A stretch of DNA of 64,000 nt from Noviherbaspirillum sp. L7-7A (GCF_019052805.1 NZ_JAHQRJ010000001.1:2542001-2606000), one strand, 5' to 3'. Positions 10,022 to 21,104 are shown, numbered from the stretch's first letter. Notes: generated from the letters alone by a model not told the origin. Numbers and translations are program-made.

Positions 10022-11647
10022 TCAGGCGTCGGGAGTGGCTAGGGTAATCACAAAGCGGCCGCTGGCTTGGGCCGGCGCCTGATTCCAGGCGTCGCTGCGG
10101 TATTCATAGTCGAGCATGGCGCCATTGTTCATGCAGAGTTCGCGCGCCACATACAGGCCCAGGCCGGTGCCCTTGCTCGACGTGGTGTAGAAGGGCTCGA
10201 ACAGATGCGCCCGCACCTGGGGTGTGATGGCGGCGCCGTCGTCCTGCACATGCAATTCGCGCCGCTGCGCCGATCCGGTGACCATGAACAGCCGGATCGA
10301 CGCATCCTGGCCGCTGGCGTAGCGCAGCGCATTGGACAGCAGGTTGACGATCACTTCGCGCAGATGCAGCGGATCGAACAGCACCTTGCAGTCATCCAGC
10401 ATGCCCACATGAATCAGGCCGGGCCGCAGCGCCTGCGCGTCGCGGAATTCCTCCACCATCTGCGGCACCAGCGCCGCCAGCCGCACCGGTTCATTGCCTG
10501 GCTGCGCCTTGCGCGAGAGCCGCAGAATGTCCTCGATCATCCGGTTCAGGCGGCTGACGTTGTCATTGATGATGTTGACCAGGCGCAGTTGCACGGGGTC
10601 GGTGGCATCCTCGGCGATGAGGGAATTGGCATGGGAGATGGCCGACAGCGGGTTGCGCACTTCATGGGCGATGCTGGCAGTCAGGCGGCCCATGGACGCC
10701 AGCTTCAGTTCCTGCGCCCGGTTTTCAATCTCGCCCACATCCTGCAGGAACACCACGATGCGCTCGTTGCCGGTGGCGCCGGTGCTGGCAAAGCGCAGCC
10801 GAAGATGCGTCATCCGCTCTTCCGCCGGCTTGAGCATCACGAATGCCAGCGCAGCGGCGCTATTGCCGGCCCAGGCATGGTAGGCATCGGCCACCGGCGC
10901 CAGCCACTCGATGTCGACCAGGCGGCCCTGCGCAGCGGAACCGGACAGGCCCAGCATGCGCTCGGCGGCCGGATTGACGATGAAAATCGTCGTATCCGTG
11001 CCCATGACCAGCACGCCATCGCCCATGTCGGCAATGACCAGCTGGTTGATCGCCTGCTGCGTCTGCAGCCCCTCGTGGTGCTGCGTCGCCAGCTGCTCCT
11101 GCCGTATCAGCCGGCCCGCCAGCCGGTTCAACACATAGACGGCGGAGAAGAATGCGGCGCCATACAGCCCGGCCTGGGAAATCGTTGACTCGGCAGGAAA
11201 GTTAAGCAGTTGATAGGCGCTTTCGAGCAGCATGGCCAGCGCCGCCAGCGCCGTGAAAAACAGCGCCAGCACCATCGGTGCCAGAACCGCGCTGCCGGCC
11301 AGCGGAAACAGATAGAGGATGGCAAGGCCGCTCCGGGCGCCGCCAGCGGCCACATAAAGCGTGCTGATGAAAATGATATCGGCCAGCACGCCCACGGTAA
11401 GCTGCAGCAGCAGGCGCTGGCGGCGCCAGATCGTGACAACACCCAGGCCCACGGCAAGCGCAAGATAGACGCCACAGATCTGCCGGTAGAGAAATCCCTC
11501 CACCATCCAGAAACCCTGGCGGGCATTGATGCTGAGATAGGCCAGCAGGACCACGGCGATGGCGATCCGGGTGACGTTAAAGGTTTGCAGCGTGCGCCAG
11601 AGGGTTTCCCGATTGCTTGGCCGCAGGCTGCCGGCGACAGCGCTCAT
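10022..11647 (-). CDS. pilS: Membrane sensor histidine kinase, PilS type
   Basis: 541 residues. About six transmembrane helices fill the first 190 residues, followed by a PAS-like domain (near 200-310), a dimerisation/phosphoacceptor helix with ASIAHEVRNPLSAISHAN (H near 330), and a C-terminal HATPase with the N box (NLLSNALRYA) and G boxes (VQDDGAAI, SKGTGLGLYV). Such kinases sense the pilin pool in the inner membrane and phosphorylate PilR. It is followed by pilR after 5 bp and preceded by a small membrane-protein gene after 3 bp, so the four genes with ampD look like one operon. Confidence 0.87.
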   Translation of the reverse strand: MSAVAGSLRPSNRETLWRTLQTFNVTRIAIAVVLLAYLSINARQGFWMVEGFLYRQICGVYLALAVGLGVVTIWRRQRLLLQLTVGVLADIIFISTLYVAAGGARSGLAILYLFPLAGSAVLAPMVLALFFTALAALAMLLESAYQLLNFPAESTISQAGLYGAAFFSAVYVLNRLAGRLIRQEQLATQHHEGLQTQQAINQLVIADMGDGVLVMGTDTTIFIVNPAAERMLGLSGSAAQGRLVDIEWLAPVADAYHAWAGNSAAALAFVMLKPAEERMTHLRLRFASTGATGNERIVVFLQDVGEIENRAQELKLASMGRLTASIAHEVRNPLSAISHANSLIAEDATDPVQLRLVNIINDNVSRLNRMIEDILRLSRKAQPGNEPVRLAALVPQMVEEFRDAQALRPGLIHVGMLDDCKVLFDPLHLREVIVNLLSNALRYASGQDASIRLFMVTGSAQRRELHVQDDGAAITPQVRAHLFEPFYTTSSKGTGLGLYVARELCMNNGAMLDYEYRSDAWNQAPAQASGRFVITLATPDA

Positions 11648-11650
11648 CCT

Positions 11651-11881
11651 TCAGCGCGACGCATGATGACGCCGGTGTTCTTCGCAACAGAACACCTCGC
11701 CGGTTGATGCGGGCAGGGCTTCCGAAGACGGGAAGTGCATGCCGCATTCAGCGCATTGCAGCATCGCTTCGGGGGCGTCCACCGCGGCCGGCGGCTTGCG
11801 CTGCGGCACCGGCTTTGCCTTTGGCCTGAGCAGCCAGAAGATCACGAGCGCAAGCACCACGCCCCATATCAGGAATTTCAT
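11651..11881 (-). CDS. Small PP0621-type membrane-anchored protein with a Cys-rich tail
   Basis: 76 residues. One N-terminal transmembrane helix (LIWGVVLALVIFWLLRP) is followed by a Pro/Lys linker and a compact domain with CAECGMHFP and CCEEHRRHH, a likely metal site. Small proteins of this type are often encoded between CcsA-like and pilS genes in this order; their function is not known. The ATG at 11881 overlaps the stop of the upstream CcsA-like gene (ATGA), and pilS starts 3 bp after its stop, so it sits inside the operon. Confidence 0.75.
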   Translation of the reverse strand: MKFLIWGVVLALVIFWLLRPKAKPVPQRKPPAAVDAPEAMLQCAECGMHFPSSEALPASTGEVFCCEEHRRHHASR

Positions 11882-12684
11882 GCCAGTCCCCGGTGCAGCA
11901 CCACTTCCAGCACGAAACGGCTGCCGACATAGGCCAGCAGCAGCGTGGCAAAGCCAGACAGGGTAAAGCTGAGCGCGGTCTTGCCGCGCCATCCGCGCCA
12001 GTGCCGGCCGGCGAGAAGCGAACCGAACAGCAGCCAGGAAAGCAGGGTGAAGATGGTTTTATGGTCCCAGCGCATTGCCTGGCCAAACAATTCCTCGGAA
12101 AAGACAATGCCGGACAGCACGGTCAGGGTCAGCAGCGCGAAGCCGAAGCCAATCATCCGGAACAGAAGCCGCTCCATGGTCAGCAGCGCCGGCAGGCGTT
12201 CTATCATGGCCGCGAACCAGCCTGGCCGGCCGCCGGGACGGGTATGCAGGCTGGCTTCCTGCACCGCCATCAGCACCGCATGAAAGGCGGCTATCGTCAG
12301 CGAGCTGTAGGCCATGATGGCGATGGCGATATGCCAGCCATACAGCACCGGCTTGTCCTGCAGGGCCACCAGGCTGCCCGGGAACAGGGCCGGCAGCACC
12401 ACGGCCACCGCCGCGCTCGGCAAGACCAGAACCCGCAGGCTGTCGAGCGAGAAGTTGCGGTTTTCCAGCCAGTAGGCCGCAACCGATATCCATAATGTGG
12501 CCGACAGGATCACCGCAAAACCCAGCCGCAACGAGCCCGGCACCACCATGTCCGTCCACAGCGCGCCGCCATGGACCAGCCAGGCGAGCAGCGTGCCGGC
12601 GGCGATTGCGGTGCGCTGCCGCGCCGGCAGCACGGCGCACACCAGATAGATCAGGGCAGCCAGGAAGAAAAGGGAATTTTGCAT
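11878..12684 (-). CDS. Cytochrome c assembly (CcsA/YpjD-like) membrane protein
   Basis: 268 residues with about eight hydrophobic helices. The central YGWHIAIAIMAYSSLTIAAFHA and the later MRWDHKTIFTLLSWLLFGSLL carry the His residues and WDHK pattern of the CcmC/CcsA heme-handling family. Family members move heme in c-type cytochrome maturation, but this YpjD-like subgroup, encoded beside ffh, has no assigned role. It is divergent from ffh (140 bp between starts) and heads the ccsA-like/small protein/pilS/pilR/ampD run. Confidence 0.8.
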   Translation of the reverse strand: MQNSLFFLAALIYLVCAVLPARQRTAIAAGTLLAWLVHGGALWTDMVVPGSLRLGFAVILSATLWISVAAYWLENRNFSLDSLRVLVLPSAAVAVVLPALFPGSLVALQDKPVLYGWHIAIAIMAYSSLTIAAFHAVLMAVQEASLHTRPGGRPGWFAAMIERLPALLTMERLLFRMIGFGFALLTLTVLSGIVFSEELFGQAMRWDHKTIFTLLSWLLFGSLLAGRHWRGWRGKTALSFTLSGFATLLLAYVGSRFVLEVVLHRGLA

Positions 12685-12766
12685 CGCGCAAGTTTACACC
12701 ATGTGCCGCAGCGGCTGCCTGCCGCTTTACTGTTGCCCTGCCTGATTTTCCAGCCGCCGCATCGGG

Positions 12767-12772
12767 TAAAAT
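12767..12772 (+). promoter_or_regulatory. Possible -10 element of ffh
   Basis: TAAAAT in the 140-bp divergent region between the CcsA-like gene and ffh, about 50 bp before the ffh ATG. No good -35 is visible at 16-18 bp, so this is tentative. Confidence 0.3.
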
Positions 12773-12824
12773 GCGACTCTCTTTAGATGTTCGCCCCTCC
12801 CCTTTCCTATACAGAATCGTTCCC

Positions 12825-14192
12825 ATGCTTGACAACCTGACTCAACGTCTTGCCAAAGTGGTCAAGACCATGCGCGGCGAAGCCCGCCTGACCGAAGCCA
12901 ATACCGCCGACATGCTGCGCGAAGTGCGGCTGGCGCTGCTGGAAGCCGACGTCGCGCTGCCGGCGGTGCGTGAATTCATTGCGCGCGTGAAGGAAAAAGC
13001 GCTGGGAGAGGAAGTGATCGGATCGCTCACGCCCGGCCAGGCCCTGGTGGGCGTGGTCCAGGACCAGCTGGCCAAGCTGATGGGGGCCGATCTCGGCCCC
13101 GAAGCCAGCCAGCTCAATTTCGCCACCCAGCCGCCCGCCATTATCCTGATGGCCGGCCTGCAGGGCGCCGGCAAGACCACCACCGTGGGCAAGCTGGCCA
13201 AATACCTGCGCGAGCAAAAGAAGAAAAAGGTCCTGACCGTGTCGACCGACGTCTATCGTCCGGCCGCCATCGGGCAGCTGCAAACCGTCACTGCCCAGGT
13301 CGGCGCCGACTTCTTCCCTTCGCAACCCACCGACAAGCCGGTCGACATCGCCCGCGCCGCGCTCGACCATGCAAGACGTCATTTCCATGATGTGCTGATC
13401 ATCGATACCGCGGGTCGCCTCGGCATCGATGAAGCCATGATGCAGGAAATCAGCGCGCTGCATGCCGCCGTCAAGCCGATCGAAACCCTGTTCGTGGTCG
13501 ACGCCATGCTGGGCCAGGACGCCATCAATACCGCACGCGCCTTCAACGAAGCACTGCCGCTGACCGGCATCGTGCTGACCAAGCTCGACGGTGATGCCCG
13601 CGGCGGCGCGGCGCTGTCGGTGCGGCACATCACCGGCAAGCCGATCAAGTTCGCCGGCGTGGCCGAGAAGCTCGACGGCCTGGAAGCATTCGACGCGCAG
13701 CGCATGGCCAACCGCATCCTGGGCATGGGCGACATCCTGGCCCTGGTGGAAGAGGCGCGCAAGGGCGTCGACGTTGCCGCTGCGCAGGGCCTGGCGGACA
13801 AGATCAAGGGCGGCGGCAAGTTCGACCTCAACGACTTCAAGGCGCAATTAGGCCAGATGAAGAAAATGGGCGGCCTGTCCAACCTGATGGACAAGCTGCC
13901 GGCCCAGTTCCAGCAGGCCGCCAGCGGCGCCAACATGGACCAGGCCGAGAAGCAGGTACGGCGCATGGAAGGCATCATCAACTCGATGACGGCACAGGAA
14001 CGCAGCAAGCCCGAACTCATCAAGGCCTCGCGCAAGCGCCGCATCGCCGCCGGCGCCGGCGTGCCGGTGCAGGAAGTCAACCGCATGCTGGCGCAGTTCG
14101 ACCAGATGCAATCGATGATGAAGAAGCTCAAGGGCGGCGGCATGATGAAGATGATGCGCAGCATGAAAGGCATGATGCCCGGCATGCGCTGA
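12825..14192 (+). CDS. ffh: Signal recognition particle GTPase Ffh (SRP54)
   Basis: 455 residues. With 4.5S RNA it delivers nascent membrane proteins to FtsY. An N-terminal helical bundle is followed by the G domain: P-loop GLQGAGKTT at about residue 110, the DTAGR motif, and TKLDGDARGG. The C-terminal M domain is Met-rich (QFDQMQSMMKKLK, then a Met-rich tail ending MPGMR) and binds signal peptides and RNA. The frame is open from 12495, but the ATG at 12825 gives the exact family N-terminus (MLDNLTQRLAKVV). The 4.5S RNA gene was not seen in this window. Confidence 0.96.
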   Translation: MLDNLTQRLAKVVKTMRGEARLTEANTADMLREVRLALLEADVALPAVREFIARVKEKALGEEVIGSLTPGQALVGVVQDQLAKLMGADLGPEASQLNFATQPPAIILMAGLQGAGKTTTVGKLAKYLREQKKKKVLTVSTDVYRPAAIGQLQTVTAQVGADFFPSQPTDKPVDIARAALDHARRHFHDVLIIDTAGRLGIDEAMMQEISALHAAVKPIETLFVVDAMLGQDAINTARAFNEALPLTGIVLTKLDGDARGGAALSVRHITGKPIKFAGVAEKLDGLEAFDAQRMANRILGMGDILALVEEARKGVDVAAAQGLADKIKGGGKFDLNDFKAQLGQMKKMGGLSNLMDKLPAQFQQAASGANMDQAEKQVRRMEGIINSMTAQERSKPELIKASRKRRIAAGAGVPVQEVNRMLAQFDQMQSMMKKLKGGGMMKMMRSMKGMMPGMR

Positions 14193-14205
14193 AACACCCC
14201 GCGAA

Positions 14206-14294
14206 GCCGGCCGCGAGGCCGGCAAAACGACCTCCCGCAAGCCCCGTTTTCCCTATGAAGAAGCAGCTGTGGCCGCAATGCGATTTTGCGGCCA
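14206..14294 (+). terminator. Two hairpins between ffh and the SWIB gene
   Basis: GCCGGC (14206-14211) pairs with 14218-14223. A 9-bp stem, TGGCCGCAA (14270-14278), pairs with 14286-14294 around a 7-nt loop. Neither has a clear T-tract, so termination after ffh is plausible but unproven. The rest of this 204-bp gap holds no gene. Confidence 0.35.
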
Positions 14295-14396
14295 TATAGT
14301 TGTAAAAAACACTTGCGTACCTTGCAAAAGGCAACCACTATTAGCGATGCGTGACATGGCGCAATTTTTTTAACGCTATAGTGAGGAGGTTCGAAG

Positions 14397-14831
14397 ATGG
14401 CAACAGCCAAAAAATCAGCAGCCACTAAACCGGCCGCCAAGAAGTCAGCTGCAAAAACCGCAGCTTCCAGCAAGAGCCCGGCAGCAAAAGCAGCACCCGC
14501 AAAAAAATCTTCCAGCGCTCCGGTAGCGAAAAAAGCCGCCGGCAAGACTGCCGCCAAGGCAGCCAAGTCCGCCAGCCCGCGCACCCCCAATGCCGCATTC
14601 ATGAAGCCACTGACGCCGTCCGATACGCTGGCCGCCGTTGTTGGCAATGCGCCGTTGCCGCGCACTGAAGTCACCAAGAAGGTCTGGGACTACATCAAGA
14701 AGAACAAGCTGCAGGATGAAGCCAACAAGCGCAACATCAACGCAGATGACAAATTGAAGGCAGTCTTTGGCGGCAAGAAGCAGGTATCGATGTTCGAGAT
14801 GACGAAACTCATTTCCGGCCACCTGAAATAA
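14397..14831 (+). CDS. SWIB/MDM2-domain protein with histone-H1-like N-terminus
   Basis: 144 residues in two parts. Residues 1-62 are almost only Lys, Ala, Ser and Pro (AKKSAAK-type repeats), resembling histone H1 tails and likely to bind DNA non-specifically. Residues 65-144 form a SWIB domain (FMKPLTPSDTLAAVVG, then KKVWDYIKKNKLQD and the late ISGHLK). SWIB domains are chiefly eukaryotic chromatin-remodelling and chlamydial topoisomerase modules, yet such small proteins recur in beta- and gammaproteobacteria without a firm function. A strong GAGGAGG lies 8 nt before the ATG and a strong terminator follows, so it is its own transcription unit. Confidence 0.88.
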   Translation: MATAKKSAATKPAAKKSAAKTAASSKSPAAKAAPAKKSSSAPVAKKAAGKTAAKAAKSASPRTPNAAFMKPLTPSDTLAAVVGNAPLPRTEVTKKVWDYIKKNKLQDEANKRNINADDKLKAVFGGKKQVSMFEMTKLISGHLK

Positions 14832-14844
14832 TCTCTCAGGAGCC

Positions 14845-14880
14845 AAACAAAAACGCCCGCTTGCGCGGGCGTTTTTGTTT
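14845..14880 (+). terminator. Rho-independent terminator after the SWIB gene
   Basis: Perfect 16-bp stem (14845-14860 with 14865-14880), GC-rich core CGCCCGC/GCGGGCG with a TTGC loop and the run GTTTTTGTTT on the 3' side. The A/T ends make it usable in both directions, including for genes coming from the right. Confidence 0.92.
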
Positions 14881-14911
14881 ATGCATCAATCACTGACCAG
14901 CTGAAATCCTT

Positions 14912-15547
14912 CTAACGCTTTAGTTCCCATTGCTTCCATGCGCTTTGCACCGCATTCGGATACTCCGGCCTGCCGCGGCTGCCGTTATAGCGGCCCAGCG
15001 CAAGGAACAGATCGCCGCGCTCCATATCGATATACAGCCGCAGTATCGAGCAGCCGTAACGCAGGTTGGTCTGCATGTGAAAAAGCTTGGCAGGATCGCC
15101 GTCGCCGATGACTCTGGTCCAGAAAGGCATTACCTGCATGTAGCCACGGGCGCCGGCATGGGATACCGCATATTTCCGGAATGCCGATTCGACCTGCACC
15201 AGGCCCAGCACCAGGTCTGGCGCCAGCCCGGCGCGTGTGGATTCATACCACAGGGTTTCCAGAAACTCGATGCGAACCTGGCGGTCCGGCAGCCGCCGCG
15301 CCAGGCGCTCGGACATGTCGGCCAGCCAATTCAAATACTTGATGCGCTGGTCGATATCATCGATACGCACCTTGGGCGGCGCCGAATCGGTGATGGCGCG
15401 CGACAGTGCCACCCGGACCGAATCGGCAAGCGCTTCCTCCTTCTGATTGCCGGCATGGCTGTCGGCTGCAAGGCCGAGGCCGGCGCCGCCACCGGAGGCC
15501 AGAAGAAGCCGCAACAGCAGTCTCCGGCCTTGCGCCGCCTGGTTCAC
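14912..15547 (-). CDS. Lytic transglycosylase, SLT domain, exported
   Basis: 211 residues with a short Arg-rich start and hydrophobic stretch ([20 protein letters not shown]) acting as signal peptide. The SLT domain has the catalytic Glu in [20 protein letters not shown], the GYMQVMPFW motif and the late LGRYNGSRG, typical of family 1 lytic transglycosylases that cleave peptidoglycan to 1,6-anhydro-muropeptides (the pathway later served by AmpD). Its start overlaps the end of proS by 4 nt, so it is translated from the proS transcript. Confidence 0.9.
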   Translation of the reverse strand: MNQAAQGRRLLLRLLLASGGGAGLGLAADSHAGNQKEEALADSVRVALSRAITDSAPPKVRIDDIDQRIKYLNWLADMSERLARRLPDRQVRIEFLETLWYESTRAGLAPDLVLGLVQVESAFRKYAVSHAGARGYMQVMPFWTRVIGDGDPAKLFHMQTNLRYGCSILRLYIDMERGDLFLALGRYNGSRGRPEYPNAVQSAWKQWELKR

Positions 15548-17274
15548 GCCCGCAGCTTGTCCTGGATGAAGGCAGTCATGTCGGCCAGCGCAATCGGCGT
15601 GGCGGCGGTATCGCGCCGTCCCTGGTATTCCAGGCTGCCTTCCTTCAGTCCGCGCTCGCCGATCACGACGCGATGCGGCACGCCGATCAGTTCCCAGTCG
15701 GCGAACATCACGCCCGGACGCTCGCCGCGGTCGTCAACGATCACATCGACGCCGGCAGCCTGCAAGGCAGCGTACAGCCGGTCGGTCTCGGCCTTGACCA
15801 TCTCGCTGCGGTCATAGCCCATCGGGCACAGCACCACTTCAAACGGCGCGATCGATACCGGCCAGATGATGCCCTTGTCGTCGAAGTTCTGTTCGATGGC
15901 AGCGCCAAGGATGCGGGTAATGCCGATGCCGTAGCAACCCATCTGCATCAGCGCCGGCTTGCCATTGACGTCAAGAAAGGTAGCTTTCATGTCTTCCGAA
16001 TAGCGGGTGCCGAGCTGGAACACATGGCCGACCTCAATGCCGCGCTGAATCGCGAGCACGCCTTTGCCGTCTGGCGATGCGTCGCCTTCGACGACATTGC
16101 GCAGGTCGCAGACAACGGGTTCTGCGATATCGCGGCCCCAGTTGGCGCCGGTGTAGTGAAATCCTTCCTCGTTGGCGCCGCAGACGAAATCGCTCATATT
16201 GGCGACCGTGCGGTCAGCCACGATCCTGACCGGCTTGGCGGTGCCGATCGGGCCAAGGTAGCCAGGCTTGGTGCCAAACCACTCGATGATTTCCGATTCG
16301 GAGGCAAAGCGGTAAGCGCCCAGCCCCGGCACCTTGGATGCCTTCACTTCATTCAGTTCATGGTCGCCGCGCAGCAGCAACAGCCATACTTCCTTTTCGC
16401 CGCCCTCTTCCTCGGCGTCGCGAGCCAGCACGATCGATTTCACGGTCTGCGCCAAAGGCAGCCCAAGCAGCTCGGCCACGTCTTCGCAACGGGCCTTGCC
16501 CGGCGTCGCGGTCTTGGTCAGGGGTTGGGAAGGCGCATTGCGCACAGCCAGCAGCGCCGGCGCTTCCGCCGCCTCGATGTTGGCGGCGTAATCCGAACTC
16601 GGGCAATAGACCAGCGCATCTTCTCCGGTGTCGGCGATCACATGGAATTCATGCGAACCGGAGCCGCCAATAGCGCCATTGTCGGCAGCCACCGCGCGGA
16701 ACTGCAGCCCGAAACGGTTGAAGATGCTGACATACGCGTCATACATCTGCTGATAGGAGCGCTGCATGCCTTCCACGTCGCGGTCGAAGGAATAGGCATC
16801 CTTCATCGTGAATTCACGTCCGCGCATCAGGCCGAAGCGTGGGCGGCGCTCGTCACGGAACTTGGTCTGGATATGGTAAAAATTGACGGGCAACTGCCGG
16901 TAGGAGCGAATTTCGGTGCGCGCCACGTCGGTGATGACTTCTTCCGAGGTCGGCTGGATCGCATAGTCGCGTCCGTGACGGTCTTTCACCCGCATCAGTT
17001 CAGGGCCCATCTTGTCCCAGCGCCCGGTTTCCTGCCACAGCTCCGCGGGTTGCACCACCGGCATCAGCAACTCCACCGCGCCCGCACGGTTCATTTCCTC
17101 GCGGACAATGGCTTCCACCTTGCGTATTACCCGCAGGCCCATGGGCATGTAGGTATAGATGCCGGACCCCAGACGCTTGATCATACCGGCGCGCATCATC
17201 AGCTTGTGGCTGACGATCTCGGCGTCCGATGGGGCTTCCTTGAGGGTTGATACAAAAAAACGTGAGGCGCGCAT
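15544..17274 (-). CDS. proS: Prolyl-tRNA synthetase, bacterial type
   Basis: 576 residues, the usual length of the bacterial ProS form with an editing insertion. It begins [15 protein letters not shown] and has class II motifs: [11 protein letters not shown], the motif 2 loop with [20 protein letters not shown], and motif 3 GCYGIGITR. The INS editing domain lies between motifs 2 and 3 (about 220-400) and clears mischarged alanine; a C-terminal anticodon-binding domain follows. It is cotranscribed with the lytic transglycosylase gene and divergent from rppH across a 187-bp AT-rich region. Confidence 0.96.
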   Translation of the reverse strand: MRASRFFVSTLKEAPSDAEIVSHKLMMRAGMIKRLGSGIYTYMPMGLRVIRKVEAIVREEMNRAGAVELLMPVVQPAELWQETGRWDKMGPELMRVKDRHGRDYAIQPTSEEVITDVARTEIRSYRQLPVNFYHIQTKFRDERRPRFGLMRGREFTMKDAYSFDRDVEGMQRSYQQMYDAYVSIFNRFGLQFRAVAADNGAIGGSGSHEFHVIADTGEDALVYCPSSDYAANIEAAEAPALLAVRNAPSQPLTKTATPGKARCEDVAELLGLPLAQTVKSIVLARDAEEEGGEKEVWLLLLRGDHELNEVKASKVPGLGAYRFASESEIIEWFGTKPGYLGPIGTAKPVRIVADRTVANMSDFVCGANEEGFHYTGANWGRDIAEPVVCDLRNVVEGDASPDGKGVLAIQRGIEVGHVFQLGTRYSEDMKATFLDVNGKPALMQMGCYGIGITRILGAAIEQNFDDKGIIWPVSIAPFEVVLCPMGYDRSEMVKAETDRLYAALQAAGVDVIVDDRGERPGVMFADWELIGVPHRVVIGERGLKEGSLEYQGRRDTAATPIALADMTAFIQDKLRA

Positions 17275-17304
17275 AACGGTGAATTCTTTTTAAAAAGAGA
17301 GGGT

Positions 17305-17310
17305 TATAAT
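17305..17310 (+). promoter_or_regulatory. TATAAT -10 candidate in the proS/rppH divergent region
   Basis: A perfect TATAAT on the plus strand within a very AT-rich 60 bp. The -35 at the right distance (AATTCT) is poor. It could serve rppH with a leader of about 145 nt; an overlapping minus-strand promoter for proS is also possible. Confidence 0.35.
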
Positions 17311-17461
17311 CAACTCAATTTTAAAGGATTAGCTGGTTGCCTGTGCCTACTCTTTGCCCGATTGCTCGTTGCAGCATCACCCTGTCGCAGCAGAAAGCGA
17401 CAGCCAGAACGATTGATATGCAAATGCAGAACAGGTAGCCGCAGAAAAATTGAGGTGCAAC

Positions 17462-18082
17462 ATGCTGGACCGTGAAGGCTTCCGCCCGAACGTCGGCATC
17501 ATTCTTCTCAACACACATAACGAAGTGTGGTGGGGAAAGCGAGTGCGCGAACATTCGTGGCAGTTCCCGCAAGGCGGGATTAAATTTGGAGAAACACCCG
17601 AGCAGGCAATGTACCGCGAGCTTGAAGAAGAAGTCGGACTGAAAGCGTCGCACGTCAAGATCATCGGCCGTACCCGCGACTGGTTGCGCTATGAAGTGCC
17701 CGACCATTTCATCAAGCGCGAAATCCGTGGACACTATCGTGGACAGAAGCAGATCTGGTTTCTGCTGCGCATGACCGGGCGCGACTGTGACGTCAACCTG
17801 CGCATGACCGACCATCCCGAGTTCGACGCATGGCGGTGGCACAACTACTGGGTGCCGCTCGATGTGGTGATTGAATTCAAGCGCGAGGTATATCAGCGGG
17901 CATTGCAGGAACTGTCACGCTTTTTGCATCGTTCCGGCCATAGTAGCCACCGTCATCCGGCGCGCTATCTGCGCCAGCCGGTTGAGAATGGCATGCAGGC
18001 ATGCGAACAGCACAAACTGCCTGAACTTTGCGAAACGCGGGAAAAAGTGACGCTGATCGTCACCGAAACCAACAACAAGTGA
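17462..18082 (+). CDS. rppH: RNA pyrophosphohydrolase (Nudix)
   Basis: 206 residues. Removes pyrophosphate from 5'-triphosphorylated mRNA and so starts 5'-dependent decay by RNase E. The Nudix box is intact: [11 protein letters not shown] followed by [12 protein letters not shown]. The N-terminal [17 protein letters not shown] is diagnostic of RppH. The frame reaches back to 17450, but ATG 17462 has a TTGAGG site 6-8 nt upstream and matches the family start. The C-terminal ~45 residues beyond the Nudix fold ([14 protein letters not shown] onward) are an extension common in betaproteobacterial versions. The CNP1-like gene starts 7 bp after. Confidence 0.94.
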   Translation: MLDREGFRPNVGIILLNTHNEVWWGKRVREHSWQFPQGGIKFGETPEQAMYRELEEEVGLKASHVKIIGRTRDWLRYEVPDHFIKREIRGHYRGQKQIWFLLRMTGRDCDVNLRMTDHPEFDAWRWHNYWVPLDVVIEFKREVYQRALQELSRFLHRSGHSSHRHPARYLRQPVENGMQACEQHKLPELCETREKVTLIVTETNNK

Positions 18083-18089
18083 GTTTTAC

Positions 18090-18638
18090 ATGTCCCTGAA
18101 CCATCGTGGCCCGGCCATTCTGGCCGCGGCTGCGCTGGCGGTTTTTGTGTGTATTCCGCCAGCGTTTTCACAATCCCAGTTTGAAGAGGACTTCGACGAC
18201 TCGGGAAAGACATGGCAGGAAATCGCCGTGCAACTTCCGTCGTCGCCCGCGTCTGAAAATCTGATTCCCTTCTACGTCAGCGCCACCGCCACCCAGACAT
18301 TTGCCCTGGATGAGAAATCACTCAGTATTGGCAAGGATGGCGTGATCCGGTTCACGCTGGTGTCGACCAGCCCGAGTGGCGCAAGAAACATCAGCTATGA
18401 AGGCATTCGGTGCGCAAGCTTTGAAAAGAAGTCTTACGCCTACGGCCGCGACGACGGCACCTGGTCACGCTCCCGGCACGACCAGTGGGAACGGATTGTT
18501 CGCAACGCGGCAAATCGCCAGCACGGCGTTCTGGCAGTCGATTTTTTCTGTGAGAGCCAGGCGGTTGCTGGCGATCGCGAAACCTTGCTCAGAAGGCTAC
18601 GCAACAACCAACCCATTACGCCGAAGACAGGCGGCTGA
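18090..18638 (+). CDS. CNP1-like family exported protein
   Basis: 182 residues with a clear signal peptide (hydrophobic AAAALAVFVCIPPAFS, cleavage near AFSQS). The mature part, rich in aromatic and charged residues (FEEDFDDSGKTWQEI, RNISYEGIRCASFEKKSYAYG), resembles the CNP1-like family first noted in Neisseria and found in betaproteobacteria; the role is unknown. Two Cys residues (in GIRCAS and DFFCES) could form a disulfide. It is 7 bp downstream of rppH and convergent with proB. Confidence 0.75.
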   Translation: MSLNHRGPAILAAAALAVFVCIPPAFSQSQFEEDFDDSGKTWQEIAVQLPSSPASENLIPFYVSATATQTFALDEKSLSIGKDGVIRFTLVSTSPSGARNISYEGIRCASFEKKSYAYGRDDGTWSRSRHDQWERIVRNAANRQHGVLAVDFFCESQAVAGDRETLLRRLRNNQPITPKTGG

Positions 18639-18708
18639 CCAGACCCCATAAAAGTCGCGGCGCGCCGAACCAGAAAGCATCCTTGGCGTCGGAACGCGCT
18701 GATCAGCG

Positions 18709-19827
18709 CTACAGCAAGACCATGTTGTCGCGATGAATCAGTTCAGGCTCTTCCACAAAACCCAGGATGGATTCGATGTCGGATGATGGCCGGCGCAGGA
18801 TGCGGCGCGCCTCCGAACTGGAATAATTCGTGATGCCACGCGCCAGCGCCCGGCCCTGCCCATCCAGGCAGGTGATCACGTCGCCACGACCAAAATCGCC
18901 GCTGACTTCGACTACGCCGATGGGCAGCAGCGATTTGCCATGCGCGGTCAGCACCTGTACCGCGCCGTCGTCCAGAATCACGCTGCCTGCCGTCTGCAGA
19001 TGATCCGCCATCCACTGCTTGCGCGCGGTGAGCTGCGCAGTCTGTGCTGTCAGTTGGGTACCGATCATCTCGCCGCTGGCCAGACGTGACAGCACCCGCT
19101 CTTCCCTTCCCCAGGCAATCACGGTGTGTGCGCCCGATGTCGCGGCGCGCTTGGCCGCCAAGATCTTGGTCAGCATGCCGCCACGTCCGATGCCGGTGCC
19201 GGCGCCGCCCGCCATCGCTTCGAGCGCCGGATCGCCCGCCTTCGCCTCGTCGACGAAGCGGGCCTGCGGATCGCGTCGCGGATCTGCGGTGTAGAGGCCG
19301 CGCTGGTCGGTAAGGATGATCAGCGCATCGCCTTCGATCAGGTTGGCAACCAGCGCGCCAAGGGTGTCGTTGTCACCGAACTTGATCTCGTCGGTGACCA
19401 CCGTATCATTCTCGTTGATGATGGGAATGACGCCAAACTTCAGCAGTGTGAACAGGGTGGAACGCGCATTTAGATAGCGCTCCCGGTCGGCCAGATCGGC
19501 ATGCGTCAGCAAAACCTGCGCAGTGCCCAGCTGGTGGGCACGAAAACTGGTTTCATAAATCTGCGCCAGGCCCATCTGGCCAACGGCGGCGCAAGCCTGC
19601 AGTTCATGAATGCCGGTCGGCCGCTTCTCGAATCCCAGGCGCTGCATGCCTTCCGCGATTGCGCCGGAACTCACCAGCACCACTTCCTTGCCCAGCGCGC
19701 GCAGGTGCGCAATCTGCTCCGCCCATTTTGCGATTGCGGCGTGGTCCAGTCCCTTGCCATCATTGGTGACCAGGGAAGAACCCACCTTGATGATCAGGCG
19801 CTTTGCATTGTGGATAACGGAAGTCAT
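18709..19827 (-). CDS. proB: Glutamate 5-kinase
   Basis: 372 residues. Phosphorylates glutamate to gamma-glutamyl phosphate, the first and feedback-inhibited step of proline synthesis. An amino-acid-kinase domain ([45 protein letters not shown]) covers the first ~260 residues, followed by a PUA domain ([18 protein letters not shown]). ATG 19827 starts the conserved [16 protein letters not shown]; the frame runs upstream to 19893 without support. It is the last gene of rplU-rpmA-obgE-proB, separated from obgE by a small hairpin. Confidence 0.95.
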   Translation of the reverse strand: MTSVIHNAKRLIIKVGSSLVTNDGKGLDHAAIAKWAEQIAHLRALGKEVVLVSSGAIAEGMQRLGFEKRPTGIHELQACAAVGQMGLAQIYETSFRAHQLGTAQVLLTHADLADRERYLNARSTLFTLLKFGVIPIINENDTVVTDEIKFGDNDTLGALVANLIEGDALIILTDQRGLYTADPRRDPQARFVDEAKAGDPALEAMAGGAGTGIGRGGMLTKILAAKRAATSGAHTVIAWGREERVLSRLASGEMIGTQLTAQTAQLTARKQWMADHLQTAGSVILDDGAVQVLTAHGKSLLPIGVVEVSGDFGRGDVITCLDGQGRALARGITNYSSSEARRILRRPSSDIESILGFVEEPELIHRDNMVLL

Positions 19828-19862
19828 GGAAGCATGGATGAGTGATAGCCCGGCAATTATAA

Positions 19863-19881
19863 AGGGCGCCCGAGGCGCCCT
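19863..19881 (-). terminator. Small hairpin between obgE and proB
   Basis: AGGGCGCC (19863-19870) pairs with GGCGCCCT (19874-19881) around a 3-nt loop, followed on the minus strand by TTATAATT-like sequence. Because proB starts only 36 bp further, it may attenuate rather than end the transcript. Confidence 0.5.
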
Positions 19882-19903
19882 GCGAAACAACAAGCTTTAC
19901 TGC

Positions 19904-21064
<1,161 letters not shown>

Positions 21065-21104
21065 CGATGAAGGCTTGCGCCTCATTTGATGCGTATTCTG
21101 TCGA

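Noticed and set aside
12807-13847. 346-codon frame opposite ffh
   Set aside because: Antisense shadow of ffh with atypical His/Gln-rich composition.
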